Positions 34,095 through 42,772 of a stretch of 64,000 nucleotides of DNA are shown here, in pieces (position 1 is the first letter of the stretch; each line of letters starts with the position of its first letter). The DNA comes from Mucilaginibacter achroorhodeus (GTDB lineage Bacteria; Bacteroidota; Bacteroidia; Sphingobacteriales; Sphingobacteriaceae). The stretch lies in NCBI RefSeq assembly GCF_007846095.1, contig NZ_VOEI01000003.1, positions 310,001 to 374,000 on the forward strand, given 5' to 3'. Both the position numbers and the translations under genes were made by a program. Under the pieces are notes generated by a model. It saw only the letters and a program-made list of their open reading frames with translations. It had not been told where the DNA came from and ran no database searches.

Positions 34095-34728
34095 CATCGC
34101 CATAGTAGATGATCATACTTTGTTCAGACAAGGGCTTGCTAAATTGCTTTCGGAATCTAACGAGGTAAATGTGCTGTTTGATGCGGAAAACGGTGCAGAT
34201 ATGATAAATAAGCTTTGTAACCATCCTTTACCGGAGGTTATATTGATGGATATAACCATGCCCATAATGGATGGCTATGATACTACTAAATGGTTAAAAG
34301 AGAACCACCCTGATGTAAATGTGCTTGCGTTGAGTATGTTTGAAGAGGATAAACCTATTATAGGTATGCTTAAAAGCGGTGCAGGCGGTTACATGCTTAA
34401 GCAATCAAAAACCGGCGACCTCATAAGTGCTATAAGAGGTATAGCAAGGCAGTCTTTTTATATCAATGAACTGGTATCAGGTAAGTTGTTGCGTAACATA
34501 CAAAACAATCAGCCCCAAAAAACTCAAAACGCCGGCCTAAGTGCAAACGAGTTAAAGTTTTTGGAGCTGTGCTGTTCTGATTATACCTACAAACAAATTG
34601 CCGATATGATGCACCTTAGTCCGCATACTATTGATAATTATCGAGAGGCTTTGTTCCAGAAGTTTAATGTAAAATCAAGAACCGGCCTGGTGATATCGGC
34701 TTTAAAGAACGAATTGATAAAGCTTTAG
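34075..34728 (+). CDS. NarL/LuxR-type response regulator
   Basis: 217 residues from ATG 34075. The receiver domain (about 5-122) has the acidic pair in IVDDHTLFRQG and the phosphoacceptor Asp59 in VILMDITMPIMDG. The C-terminal LuxR helix-turn-helix (about 152-213) has YTYKQIADMMHLSPHTIDNY. It is the partner of the kinase, which it overlaps by 20 bases. A longer reading in the same frame from 33928 overlaps the kinase and has no domain in its first 49 residues. Confidence 0.93.
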   Translation: MENSKINIAIVDDHTLFRQGLAKLLSESNEVNVLFDAENGADMINKLCNHPLPEVILMDITMPIMDGYDTTKWLKENHPDVNVLALSMFEEDKPIIGMLKSGAGGYMLKQSKTGDLISAIRGIARQSFYINELVSGKLLRNIQNNQPQKTQNAGLSANELKFLELCCSDYTYKQIADMMHLSPHTIDNYREALFQKFNVKSRTGLVISALKNELIKL

Positions 34729-34729
34729 C

Positions 34730-35047
34730 TTATTGCGGTTCAGCTGCCGGCTTTACTGCAACTTTTTTAGGGGCCGGTTTAGCCGGGGCGTCAGCTTTAG
34801 GTGCTGCAGCCTCAGGCGCTTTAACAACAGTGTTGTCTTTCAATAAACCTTCTTTGTTGATCTTGATATCTTTGGCAAATTTGCGGGCAAGCTTTTTTGC
34901 CTCTTTTTCTATCTTTTTATCAAGTTTTTTTGAGCCTTCACCAAATTTTGAAGTGATCTCTTTTAACTGTACGGCTAAGTGCTGATGTATAGCACGTTGT
35001 GCGGTTTTTTTAGCTTCTTTGATAAGGGGTTTTAGTTTGTCCTTCAT
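34730..35047 (-). CDS. Lys/Ala-rich small protein
   Basis: 105 residues from ATG 35047. The first 65 residues form a strongly charged helix (KKLDKKIEKEAKKLARKF). The tail is an Ala/Pro/Lys repeat (APKADAPAKPAPKKVAVKP) like the histone H1-like tails of small bacterial DNA-binding proteins. DNA binding is only suggested by composition. The stop is 1 base from the convergent response regulator stop. An upstream TTG start at 35080 overlaps the promoter box and is rejected. Confidence 0.65.
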   Translation of the reverse strand: MKDKLKPLIKEAKKTAQRAIHQHLAVQLKEITSKFGEGSKKLDKKIEKEAKKLARKFAKDIKINKEGLLKDNTVVKAPEAAAPKADAPAKPAPKKVAVKPAAEPQ

Positions 35048-35077
35048 ATATGATAGTATCTGTTTGATTATCTGCAC

Positions 35078-35146
35078 CAAAGCTAAACTAAGATAAGGTT
35101 AAATCCATATTATCATTATGTTAAGCATTAACAATATACTTAACAT
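35078..35146 (-). promoter_or_regulatory. Promoter box and upstream dyad of the Lys/Ala-rich gene
   Basis: TAGCTTTG on the minus strand (35085-35078) fits TAnnTTTG. Further upstream a perfect dyad ATGTTAAG (35118-35125) / CTTAACAT (35139-35146) with a 13-base spacer is placed at about -47 to -75, where an activator would bind. Confidence 0.4.
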
Positions 35147-35168
35147 TCTATTTTAGTTTTACGCAGGT

Positions 35169-35444
35169 CTACAGTCGTTCCTGGTAGTTAACAATAAAAC
35201 CAGCCAGTTGTTCCTGCTCGTTTACACAAAGGTCACCGCCATTATATATCCAATTGTTATCGGCATCAAATAAAATACTTCCTAAAAAATCAGGTTGCGC
35301 TTCATAAGCAGTGTACAAATGATAAGTTTTCACTGCATAATATTCTTCCATTGCAGGCACAATATTAATGATCTCATCCGCGCCGTTGTGGCGTTTTAGC
35401 CAGGCACGGGCTTCTCGCTCGAGCGCAATATTTTTCGTCGTCAT
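35169..35444 (-). CDS. Hypothetical protein divergent from the imuA operon
   Basis: 91 residues from ATG 35444 (MTTKNIALEREARAWLKRHN). Mixed helix and strand, with FDADNNWIYNGGDLCVNE near residues 58-75. No family recognised. A longer reading begins at 35600 but runs antisense into imuA, so the ATG at 35444 is preferred. It shares the 66-base region containing the CTAA-N5-TTAG dyad with imuA, so it may be co-regulated with the mutasome genes (inference). Confidence 0.6.
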   Translation of the reverse strand: MTTKNIALEREARAWLKRHNGADEIINIVPAMEEYYAVKTYHLYTAYEAQPDFLGSILFDADNNWIYNGGDLCVNEQEQLAGFIVNYQERL

Positions 35445-35476
35445 CAAACAAAAATCAAAAAAAGATTTTATAAATA

Positions 35477-35489
35477 CTAAAAATATTAG
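35477..35489. promoter_or_regulatory. CTAA-N5-TTAG dyad at the imuA promoter
   Basis: CTAAAAATATTAG, identical over 13 bases to the site before umuD (41063-41075) and of the same form as the two sites before the SRAP gene. A weak -7 candidate TACATTTA lies at 35496-35503, just before the ATG at 35511. Confidence 0.6.
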
Positions 35490-35510
35490 CAATTTTACAT
35501 TTATAAATAT

Positions 35511-36248
35511 ATGACAGAGGCCCGCCAAAATATCATCGAACGCTTGCAGAAAGACATACTTGGATGGCAGGGCTTTGTCTCGCCTGCTGTAGGTGAGCAA
35601 AAGGGGATTGGTTTAGGGCCTGTTGAAACTGCTTTTCCTAATGGAGTATTTCCTACGGGCAACATTCATGAAATGCTTTGTGGGCAACAAGAACAGGCAG
35701 CGGCTACAAGCGGATTAATGATGGGTATCTTATCTGTACTGATGAAAAACGGCGGAGCTTGTATATGGATAAGTACCGGCAGAAAATTCTTCCCTGCATC
35801 AGCCCATCAATTTGGGGTAGCGGCACACCGATTGGTATTTGTAGATACCCAGCGCGAACGCGATACACTTTGGGCTATGGAAGAAGCACTTAAATGCGAA
35901 AGCATTGCCGCCGTTGTTGCCGAAGTGAATGATTTAAGCTTTGCACAGTCGCGGCGGTTACAATTGGTGGTTGAGGCCAGTAAGGTTACCGGTTTTGTTA
36001 TGCGCAGCAATTTGCAAAAGCTAAGCACTACTACTTGTGTTGCCCGCTGGCAGGTAACGCCATTACCCAGCCAAACAGAAGGCGATCTGCCAGGTGTGGG
36101 GTTTCCGTGCTGGCAGGTACAGTTGCTAAGGGTTCGTAACGGGTTGCCCGGCACCTGGCAACTAAGCTGGAGCGATCAGGGCTTTACCTGGGGAACCGAA
36201 CAGGAACCGCAAATTGAATACACTGATGTACAATTACAGGTTGGTTAA
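35511..36248 (+). CDS. imuA: ImuA, RecA-like SOS mutagenesis protein
   Basis: 245 residues. It has the pattern of the ImuA family of RecA/SulA-like fold proteins that precede imuB and dnaE2: FPNGVFPTGNIHEML near residues 42-56, GGACIWISTGRKFFP, and ESIAAVVAEVNDLSFAQSRR. The position of the RecA P-loop reads CGQQEQAAATSG without the GKT/S, so ATP binding by a normal Walker A is unlikely. ImuA is known to help the ImuB-DnaE2 translesion polymerase. It is first gene of the operon; imuB starts 2 bases after the stop. Confidence 0.9.
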   Translation: MTEARQNIIERLQKDILGWQGFVSPAVGEQKGIGLGPVETAFPNGVFPTGNIHEMLCGQQEQAAATSGLMMGILSVLMKNGGACIWISTGRKFFPASAHQFGVAAHRLVFVDTQRERDTLWAMEEALKCESIAAVVAEVNDLSFAQSRRLQLVVEASKVTGFVMRSNLQKLSTTTCVARWQVTPLPSQTEGDLPGVGFPCWQVQLLRVRNGLPGTWQLSWSDQGFTWGTEQEPQIEYTDVQLQVG

Positions 36249-36250
36249 TT

Positions 36251-37756
36251 ATGGGCAGGCGCTATGTTTCACTTTGGTTCCGTCATTTATTAACGGATTG
36301 GCTTACGCTTCGGCAGCCGGAGTTGAAGGATGTACCTTTCGTACTGGTTGCACCCGAAAAAAACCGACTGATTGTAAAAGCCGCAAACCATTTAACCGAA
36401 AGCTATGGCATTAGCACGGGCATGGCTGCTGCAGATGCACGTGCCGTAGTGCCCGATCTGAAAGTGCTGGATGCCGAACCCGGCAAAGCTGAAGAAATAT
36501 TAAAAAAAGCAGCAGCCTGGTGTATACGTTATTCGCCCCTTATCGCTATAGATGCTGATGGGTTGCTCTTGGATATTACCGGCTGCACGCATTTATGGGG
36601 CAGTGAAAAGGATTACCTCAGATCATTAATAAAAACACTGATAACAAAAGGGTATGATGTGCGTGGAGCTATGGCAGATACGGTTGGCCTTGCATGGGCT
36701 GTTGCACGTTATGGTAAACAAAAGCCTATTATAACAACTCAAGAGCACCAACAAGCTTTACTGCCCTTACCACCGGAGTCTTTACGTATTGAACCAGAAA
36801 CGGTTGACCTGCTATATAAACTTGGATTTTTTACAGTAGGACAGTTAATTGGGCATGAGCGTTCTGCCTTACGCAGAAGATTTGGAAACAGTTTTCTGTT
36901 AAGGCTGCATCAGGCTTTAGGTAATGTTGATGAGCCTTTACAATACATCCACCCGGTTGAGCCTTATCATGTGCGGTTACCATTCTTAGAGCCCATTCGT
37001 ACAGCAGAAGTGATTGAAAAAGCGATCAATACGTTATTGGAAATGATGTGCGAACGCTTAAATAGCGAAGGAAATGGTTTACGCAAAGCTGTTTTAAAAG
37101 GCTACCGTGTTGACGGACATTTAACAGAAACAGTGATTGGTACAAATAAGCCATCAAACAATCCTGCCCATCTGCTTAAACTATTCGCGTTAAAAATCCC
37201 CAATATTGAACCGGCTTTAGGGATTGAACTGTTTACACTTGATGCCTTTAAGGTAGAAGAAGTTGAACACAAGCAGGAAAACTTATGGCTGCTTGAAGGC
37301 AGCGAAGGATCAACCGATGCCCTTGCAGGCTTATTAGACCGTGTTGGCAATAAAATAGGTGCACAAAACATTCATCGCTACCTGCCGCAAGCCAGCTACT
37401 GGCCTGAAAGATCTATAAAACCGGCCTTATCACTAACAGATCAGCCTGAGATGGATTGGAACAATGGCAGGCCCCGCCCTTCGCTCCTTTTAAAGTATCC
37501 GCAACGTATTGAAGTGATGGCCCTGCTGCCGGATGACCCACCCAAACATTTTGTGTGGAAGGGGCAAAAGCACATCATCAAAAAAGCCGACGATGCCGAA
37601 CGCATCGAACCCGAATGGTGGCAACATGCCGACAGGCACAAACACCGGGATTATTACATGATAGAGGATGAAAAAGGTTGCAGGTACTGGGTATTCCGTT
37701 CGGGGCATCATCAGGGTGGTGACACACAATGGTACCTGCACGGTTTTTTTGCGTAA
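36251..37756 (+). CDS. imuB: ImuB, catalytically dead Y-family polymerase
   Basis: 501 residues, of the Y-family polymerase fold. The first catalytic motif (normally D in HxDxxxFFA) reads RYVSLWFRHLL, with no Asp, and the second motif (normally SIDE) reads AIDADGLLLDIT, with Asp but Ala where Glu is needed. So it is probably unable to polymerise, as described for ImuB in other bacteria, where it is a bridge between DnaE2, the sliding clamp and ImuA. The extended C-terminal part (about 380-501, Trp and His-rich: YYMIEDEKGCRYWVF) is typical of ImuB. RBS AGGGGG near its stop serves dnaE2. Confidence 0.92.
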   Translation: MGRRYVSLWFRHLLTDWLTLRQPELKDVPFVLVAPEKNRLIVKAANHLTESYGISTGMAAADARAVVPDLKVLDAEPGKAEEILKKAAAWCIRYSPLIAIDADGLLLDITGCTHLWGSEKDYLRSLIKTLITKGYDVRGAMADTVGLAWAVARYGKQKPIITTQEHQQALLPLPPESLRIEPETVDLLYKLGFFTVGQLIGHERSALRRRFGNSFLLRLHQALGNVDEPLQYIHPVEPYHVRLPFLEPIRTAEVIEKAINTLLEMMCERLNSEGNGLRKAVLKGYRVDGHLTETVIGTNKPSNNPAHLLKLFALKIPNIEPALGIELFTLDAFKVEEVEHKQENLWLLEGSEGSTDALAGLLDRVGNKIGAQNIHRYLPQASYWPERSIKPALSLTDQPEMDWNNGRPRPSLLLKYPQRIEVMALLPDDPPKHFVWKGQKHIIKKADDAERIEPEWWQHADRHKHRDYYMIEDEKGCRYWVFRSGHHQGGDTQWYLHGFFA

Positions 37757-37767
37757 GGGGGATTAAT

Positions 37768-40700
37768 ATGGAAGAAATTAAAACCAAGTATGCAGAGTTG
37801 CAGATCACAAGCAACTTTACCTTTATGCTGGGCGGCTCACACCCCGAGGAATTTGCTGCCCGGGCTAAAGAATTAGGCTATACTAAAATTGCTATTACAG
37901 ACCGTAATAGTGTTGCAGGAATTGTGCGTGCACACCAGCAAATTAAGAGTGATAAAAATGAAATAGGTTTCATTCCCGCATGCCGATTGGATCTGATAGA
38001 CGGCCCGAGCCTGCTGGCATACCCTACCGATGTTAGTGCCTGGGGCAGGCTTTGCGCCCTATTGTCATTAGGCAACCTGCGTACAGAAAAGGGTAAATGC
38101 GAGCTATACAAGAACGATGTTTACGAACACAAAAAAGGTATTAAATTCATTGTTATCCCACCCGAAAAACTGAATGATAGTTTTGATTTTGATGATAATT
38201 TTAAACGCAACCTGGCCGTTTATAAAAAAATATTCGGTTCCGAATTATATATAGCAGCCAGCCGCTTATACAATGGGCACGACAGGAAGCGTTTGTACCG
38301 CATCAAAAAAACAGGCGTGCCAATGGTGGCTACCAATGATGTGCATTATCATGAACCCGCCCGTCGTGAACTGCAGGATATACAAACCTGCGTACGCGAG
38401 AAATGTACCATCAGCAATGCAGGTTTCCGTTTGCTGGCCAATGCTGAACGCTACCTGAAACCTGTTGAAGAAATAGAACGGCTTTTTACGCTTTACCCTG
38501 ATGCTATTGAGCGCACACAGGAAATTGCCAATGCCTGTCATTTCTCATTAGATGAACTAAAATACCTCGAGCCGGAGTGGCGAAGCCCCGATGGACGTAC
38601 CGCAGATGAGCACCTGCGCGAACATACCATGAATGGTGCGCACAAGCGATTTGGCGATCACATTCCACCGGAGATAAATAAGCAGATAGATTTTGAGTTA
38701 GCTTTTTTTGCACGCCGCAAGCTTGCCCCCTACTTCCTAAGAGTTTACGAATACACCCAGAAAGCCGAAGAACTGAATATTTTACATCAGGGCCGTGGTT
38801 CTGCAGCTAATTGTACGGTTTGTTATTGCTTAGGCATCACGCCGGTAAATCCGCTTAAGCAAAAATTACTGTTCTCACGCTTTATGTCAGACTCGCGTGA
38901 AGAATGGCCGGATGTTGATGTTGATTTTGAGCACGAGCGACGGGAGGAGATCATGCAATGGATATATGACACGTACGGTCGCGAACATGCAGCCATCGTG
39001 GCTACTGTAACCCAGGAACGCCATAAAGGTGCACTGCGCGATGTTGGCAAAGCAATGGGATTATCAGAAGATACTATTAAACGCCTCGGCGGCACCATCT
39101 GGAGCTGGGCCGAGGAGGGCTTTGACCGCGACCGCCTTGTTGCCCAAGGCATTAATCCGGATGATCCCCATATTGCAAAGGTTTTGGCGCTCACCAGTCA
39201 GCTAATGGGCTTTCCGCGGCAGTTGGGGCAGCACACCGGCGGCTTTGTGATCACACAAAACAAACTCTCAGATATTTGCCCGGTGATGAATGCCCGCATG
39301 GACAACCGAACCCAATTGGAATGGGATAAGGACGACCTGGAAGCTTTGGGCATTCTTAAAGTAGACGTGCTGGCTTTAGGTATGCTTACTTGTATCCGTA
39401 AAGCGTTTGATATGCTGCAGCTCCACTATCACAAGCATTACACTTTAGAAAGCGTAGAGCAGGATGATCCTGTTGTTTACGATATGATATGCAAGGCCGA
39501 TACCATAGGCGTTTTCCAGATTGAAAGCCGGGCACAAATGTCGATGCTGCCCAGGTTAAAGCCGCGCGTGTTTTACGACCTGGTTGTTGAGGTTGCCATT
39601 GTACGCCCCGGCCCTATCCAAGGCGACATGGTGCATCCTTATTTACGTAGAAGAGATAAGATAGATCCTGAAATTTATCCCTCAGATGAACTAAAAGAAA
39701 TCTTAGGACGAACGAAAGGAGTCCCTCTCTTTCAAGAACAGGCAATGGAAATAGCCATCGTAGCAGCGGGCTTTACCCCTGCTGAGGCCGATCAGTTACG
39801 ACGAAGTATGGCAACTTTTAAAGCCAAAGGACAAGTAAGCGCTTTTAGGGATAAACTGGTAGAAGGCATGGTAAAAAAAGGCTATGAAGAAGATTTTGCC
39901 CGCAGGGTTTTTAAGCAGTTAGAAGGCTTTGGTAGCTATGGTTTCCCAGAGAGCCATGCAGCATCATTTGCGCATCTGGTATACATATCGTCATATTTAA
40001 AATGCCATTACCCAGATGTTTTTGCAGCAGCCTTGCTTAATAGTCAGCCTATGGGTTTTTACCAGCCGGCAGAAATTGTAGATGATGCCCGTGAGCATAA
40101 TGTTGTGGTACGCCCTGTAGATATCAACTACTCCGAATGGGATAACATACTTGAAGAAATAGATGGTGAATACCATGCTTTACGCCTGGGTTTCAGGCAG
40201 GTAAAGGGTTTATCTTTACAGGATATGCAGATGCTTACCGCTAACCGAGGGATGGGCTACAAAAGCATTAGTCAGCTTAGTAATGCCGGCGTCCCAACAG
40301 ATGCTATTAAGATATTAGCTGATGCTGATGCTTTTAATTCACTCAATTTAAACCGCCGCCAGGCTTTGTGGGAAATTGCCGCTTTAAATGATAAACCGTT
40401 AGCCTTGTTTGGCAACCAGCCATCAGAGAGTACAAAGGAGCGCCAGATAAGCCTGCCGCTAATGTCAAGATCAGAGCATGTGGTGCAGGATATTGCCGTT
40501 ACAGGCTTATCCTTAAAAGCGCACCCGGTAAGCTTTGTGCGTTACCAGTTAGATATGCTTGGCGTAACCCCTACCGCAAAAATAAAAGAGCTTAAAAACG
40601 GCGACCGACTAAAAACAGCGGGCATTATTACCGTTAGGCAACGGCCGGGTACTGCAAAAGGTGTGCTGTTTATCACCATAAAAGACGAGACCGGTTTTAC

Positions 40701-40983
40701 CAACCTGGTGGTATGGGAAAAAATGTTTAATAAATACCGCCGCGAGATACTGCAAGCCCGCTTACTAATGGTTGAGGGGCAGGTACAAATAGAAGGCCAG
40801 GTGATACACGTTGTTGTTAAACGTTGCTTTAATCTTAATAACCTGCTAAGCAAGCTTACTCAAAAGGGCGACGATTTCCCTGAGGTTACCCTATCACGCG
40901 CTGATGAAACAGTTTCGCCCGTACCGCAAAAGCGTGATATGTCTGTGGAAAGCATCTTACACAAAGGCCGTAATTTTCATTAA
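37768..40983 (+). CDS. dnaE2: Error-prone DNA polymerase III alpha subunit DnaE2
   Basis: 1071 residues from ATG 37768, preceded by an AAGGGGG ribosome site, one of the few strong ones here. The PHP domain (about 1-250, starting ELQITSNFTFMLGGSHPEEF) is followed by the C-family polymerase core, with catalytic Asp in WPDVDVDFEHERRE (about 381-387) and a further Asp in GILKVDVLALGM (about 531). A helix-hairpin region and a C-terminal OB fold (KTAGIITVRQRP) follow. Acidic metal ligands in the polymerase are kept, so it should be the active translesion enzyme of the ImuA-ImuB-DnaE2 complex. The stop leaves 100 bases to umuD. Confidence 0.95.
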   Translation: MEEIKTKYAELQITSNFTFMLGGSHPEEFAARAKELGYTKIAITDRNSVAGIVRAHQQIKSDKNEIGFIPACRLDLIDGPSLLAYPTDVSAWGRLCALLSLGNLRTEKGKCELYKNDVYEHKKGIKFIVIPPEKLNDSFDFDDNFKRNLAVYKKIFGSELYIAASRLYNGHDRKRLYRIKKTGVPMVATNDVHYHEPARRELQDIQTCVREKCTISNAGFRLLANAERYLKPVEEIERLFTLYPDAIERTQEIANACHFSLDELKYLEPEWRSPDGRTADEHLREHTMNGAHKRFGDHIPPEINKQIDFELAFFARRKLAPYFLRVYEYTQKAEELNILHQGRGSAANCTVCYCLGITPVNPLKQKLLFSRFMSDSREEWPDVDVDFEHERREEIMQWIYDTYGREHAAIVATVTQERHKGALRDVGKAMGLSEDTIKRLGGTIWSWAEEGFDRDRLVAQGINPDDPHIAKVLALTSQLMGFPRQLGQHTGGFVITQNKLSDICPVMNARMDNRTQLEWDKDDLEALGILKVDVLALGMLTCIRKAFDMLQLHYHKHYTLESVEQDDPVVYDMICKADTIGVFQIESRAQMSMLPRLKPRVFYDLVVEVAIVRPGPIQGDMVHPYLRRRDKIDPEIYPSDELKEILGRTKGVPLFQEQAMEIAIVAAGFTPAEADQLRRSMATFKAKGQVSAFRDKLVEGMVKKGYEEDFARRVFKQLEGFGSYGFPESHAASFAHLVYISSYLKCHYPDVFAAALLNSQPMGFYQPAEIVDDAREHNVVVRPVDINYSEWDNILEEIDGEYHALRLGFRQVKGLSLQDMQMLTANRGMGYKSISQLSNAGVPTDAIKILADADAFNSLNLNRRQALWEIAALNDKPLALFGNQPSESTKERQISLPLMSRSEHVVQDIAVTGLSLKAHPVSFVRYQLDMLGVTPTAKIKELKNGDRLKTAGIITVRQRPGTAKGVLFITIKDETGFTNLVVWEKMFNKYRREILQARLLMVEGQVQIEGQVIHVVVKRCFNLNNLLSKLTQKGDDFPEVTLSRADETVSPVPQKRDMSVESILHKGRNFH

Positions 40984-41031
40984 ATACTTACAACCGGGCA
41001 GAATATTCGGGCTAACCACTTTTCAACAAAC

Positions 41032-41075
41032 TTGCAGCTTTGGCTGAAAAATTCTTATTTTGCTAAAAATATTAG
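41032..41075 (+). promoter_or_regulatory. umuDC promoter with CTAA-N5-TTAG operator
   Basis: TTG (41032-41034), 20 bases, then TTATTTTG (41055-41062, one mismatch to TAnnTTTG). The dyad CTAAAAATATTAG begins right after, at 41063-41075, covering the predicted transcript start, and ends 8 bases before the ATG at 41084. Confidence 0.6.
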
Positions 41076-41083
41076 TAATCAAA

Positions 41084-41518
41084 ATGCTGCGTATAAGGAA
41101 ACAGGTTGCAAAAAGAGATGTGCTGGGGTTTAGGCTTCCTATGTTGTCGTACGAGGAGCCACCGCTTGATATAACCGATATCACCGTTATGGACCCTGAT
41201 AATACTTACTTTATGCGGATGGGTTCTGAAGCCATGAAATCCTATCACATTATGCCTGATAATATCCTGGTGATCGACCGCAGCCTGAAACCCGTGAAAG
41301 GAAGTATCGTGGTATTTTTTCATGAAGGAAACTTTTACACAAGGGAATTTTATCCTGTTGCAGATAAATTATTATTGCGGGCAGATACGCTCGCTAATAC
41401 CATTGAGATAGCGAATACAGAACACTGGACGTGCTGGGGTGTGGTTACGCTTAACCTAAACCCGCTGCTACCGGCCGAATTAAAAGTTGGGAGGTACCGG
41501 GGTGTTTGCGCATGTTGA
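41084..41518 (+). CDS. umuD: UmuD-like protein lacking protease residues
   Basis: 144 residues from ATG 41084. It aligns without gaps to E. coli UmuD as I recall it, shifted by 10 residues: TYF41-43, PDNILVID and GNFYTRE all fall in register. In this alignment the nucleophile Ser60 is Ala50 (MGSEAMKS), the Lys97 base is Arg87, and the Cys24 of the cleavage site is Leu14 (Gly25 kept as Gly15). So self-cleavage should not occur and the N-terminus is already short. No DNA-binding domain. It overlaps umuC by 17 bases and is probably its subunit in a polymerase V-like complex. An upstream in-frame TTG at 41060 lies in the promoter. Confidence 0.85.
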   Translation: MLRIRKQVAKRDVLGFRLPMLSYEEPPLDITDITVMDPDNTYFMRMGSEAMKSYHIMPDNILVIDRSLKPVKGSIVVFFHEGNFYTREFYPVADKLLLRADTLANTIEIANTEHWTCWGVVTLNLNPLLPAELKVGRYRGVCAC

Positions 41519-42755
41519 TATCAATAATTGCTATGTAGGCTGTGAAACACTTTTTAAGCCTGAATTAAAGGGGCGTGTTATTGTAGTGCTGAGCAATAAT
41601 GATGGCTGCGTTATAGCCCGCAGCAACGAAGCCAAGGAAATAGGCATTAAAATGGCCGATGCGGAATTTATGGTTCGAAAGAATTTAGCTGAACACAATG
41701 CTATAATATTCAGCAGCAACTATCCACTGTATGCCGATATGAGTGCCCGTTTGATGAATAATTTGGCACGTTACACTTACATGCTGATGGTTTATAGCAT
41801 AGACGAGGCATTTCTGGCACTGGGTGATATCTACGGCCTTGATCTGGAACGGCACGCACAAGCCATCAGCGAAAATGTGATGCATGATACCGGCTTACCA
41901 ATAACCATTGGCGTTGGCCCAACCTTAAGTTTGGCTAAACTGGCCAACAAGGCAGCTAAAAAACAAAAGCGCGACTACCTGGTGCTTGATACCCCGGAAA
42001 AAATAGAGCAGGTGGTTTCTAATTTTCCTATTGAAGATGTTTGGGGCGTTGGCCATGCCTACTACCATAAGCTGGTAGCAAATGGTATCACAACCGCTGC
42101 TGATTTCCGAAACCGAAAGGCCGATTGGGTGCGTCAGCACATGACTGTGCAAGGTTGGCGGCTGCATCAGGAACTTTGGGGAAAGCCCTGCAACGTGATC
42201 CGTGATGTAGCGGAGCGTTCGAAAGGTATCGAATCAAGTCAAAGCTTTAACAGTTATCAAACCCGGTTAGAAGCTATTGAGGAAGCAGTTGCCATGCACG
42301 CAGCCACTGTTTCATTAAAGTTAAGGCAGCAAAAAAGTATGGCGCTTAATATCACCGTTTACCTGCGTACCAATAAGCATAATGTAAAGCACGATCAGCA
42401 CTATCCCAGCATTACGGTTAAAATACCATTTGCAGCAAACAGCGCACACGAATTTACACGTATTTGTATACAGGCCTTAAAGGCTATATGGCAACCCGGT
42501 TACAATTATCTTAAAACAGGCGTGCGGGCAACTGGCGTCATCCCTGCCGGCGAGGTACAATACAATCTCTATTCGGATTATGAAAGTGAGCGCGAACAGC
42601 GTTTAGCCGGTTTAATGGACGATCTGAACCTAAGATATGGTCGCGGTACACTGCGTATTGCTACCGAGGGTTACAAAAAAAAATGGGTAATGAAACAAGA
42701 GTTCCTGAGCAAACAATATACCACCGACTGGCAAGACATTCTCACTACCCGCTGA
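41502..42755 (+). CDS. umuC: UmuC-type Y-family DNA polymerase
   Basis: 417 residues from a GTG at 41502, with a Shine-Dalgarno GGGAGG at 41489-41494. Catalytic residues are intact: D6 in FAHVDINNCYVGCE and D101/E102 in YSIDEAFLALGD. The palm, fingers and thumb (about 1-230) are followed by the little-finger domain (about 240-350, MALNITVYLRTNK) and a C-terminal UmuC-specific domain (about 350-417, with NLRYGRGTLRIATEG). It should perform translesion synthesis as the catalytic part of a polymerase V-like complex. The strong SD is unusual in this window and helps fix the start. A TTG at 41487 adds five residues. Confidence 0.94.
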   Translation: MFAHVDINNCYVGCETLFKPELKGRVIVVLSNNDGCVIARSNEAKEIGIKMADAEFMVRKNLAEHNAIIFSSNYPLYADMSARLMNNLARYTYMLMVYSIDEAFLALGDIYGLDLERHAQAISENVMHDTGLPITIGVGPTLSLAKLANKAAKKQKRDYLVLDTPEKIEQVVSNFPIEDVWGVGHAYYHKLVANGITTAADFRNRKADWVRQHMTVQGWRLHQELWGKPCNVIRDVAERSKGIESSQSFNSYQTRLEAIEEAVAMHAATVSLKLRQQKSMALNITVYLRTNKHNVKHDQHYPSITVKIPFAANSAHEFTRICIQALKAIWQPGYNYLKTGVRATGVIPAGEVQYNLYSDYESEREQRLAGLMDDLNLRYGRGTLRIATEGYKKKWVMKQEFLSKQYTTDWQDILTTR

Positions 42756-42772
42756 TTTACTTCAAATTAAAA

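Noticed and set aside
35445..35600. Extension of the small minus-strand gene into imuA
   Set aside because: It would overlap the imuA start and its promoter; the ATG at 35444 is a better start.
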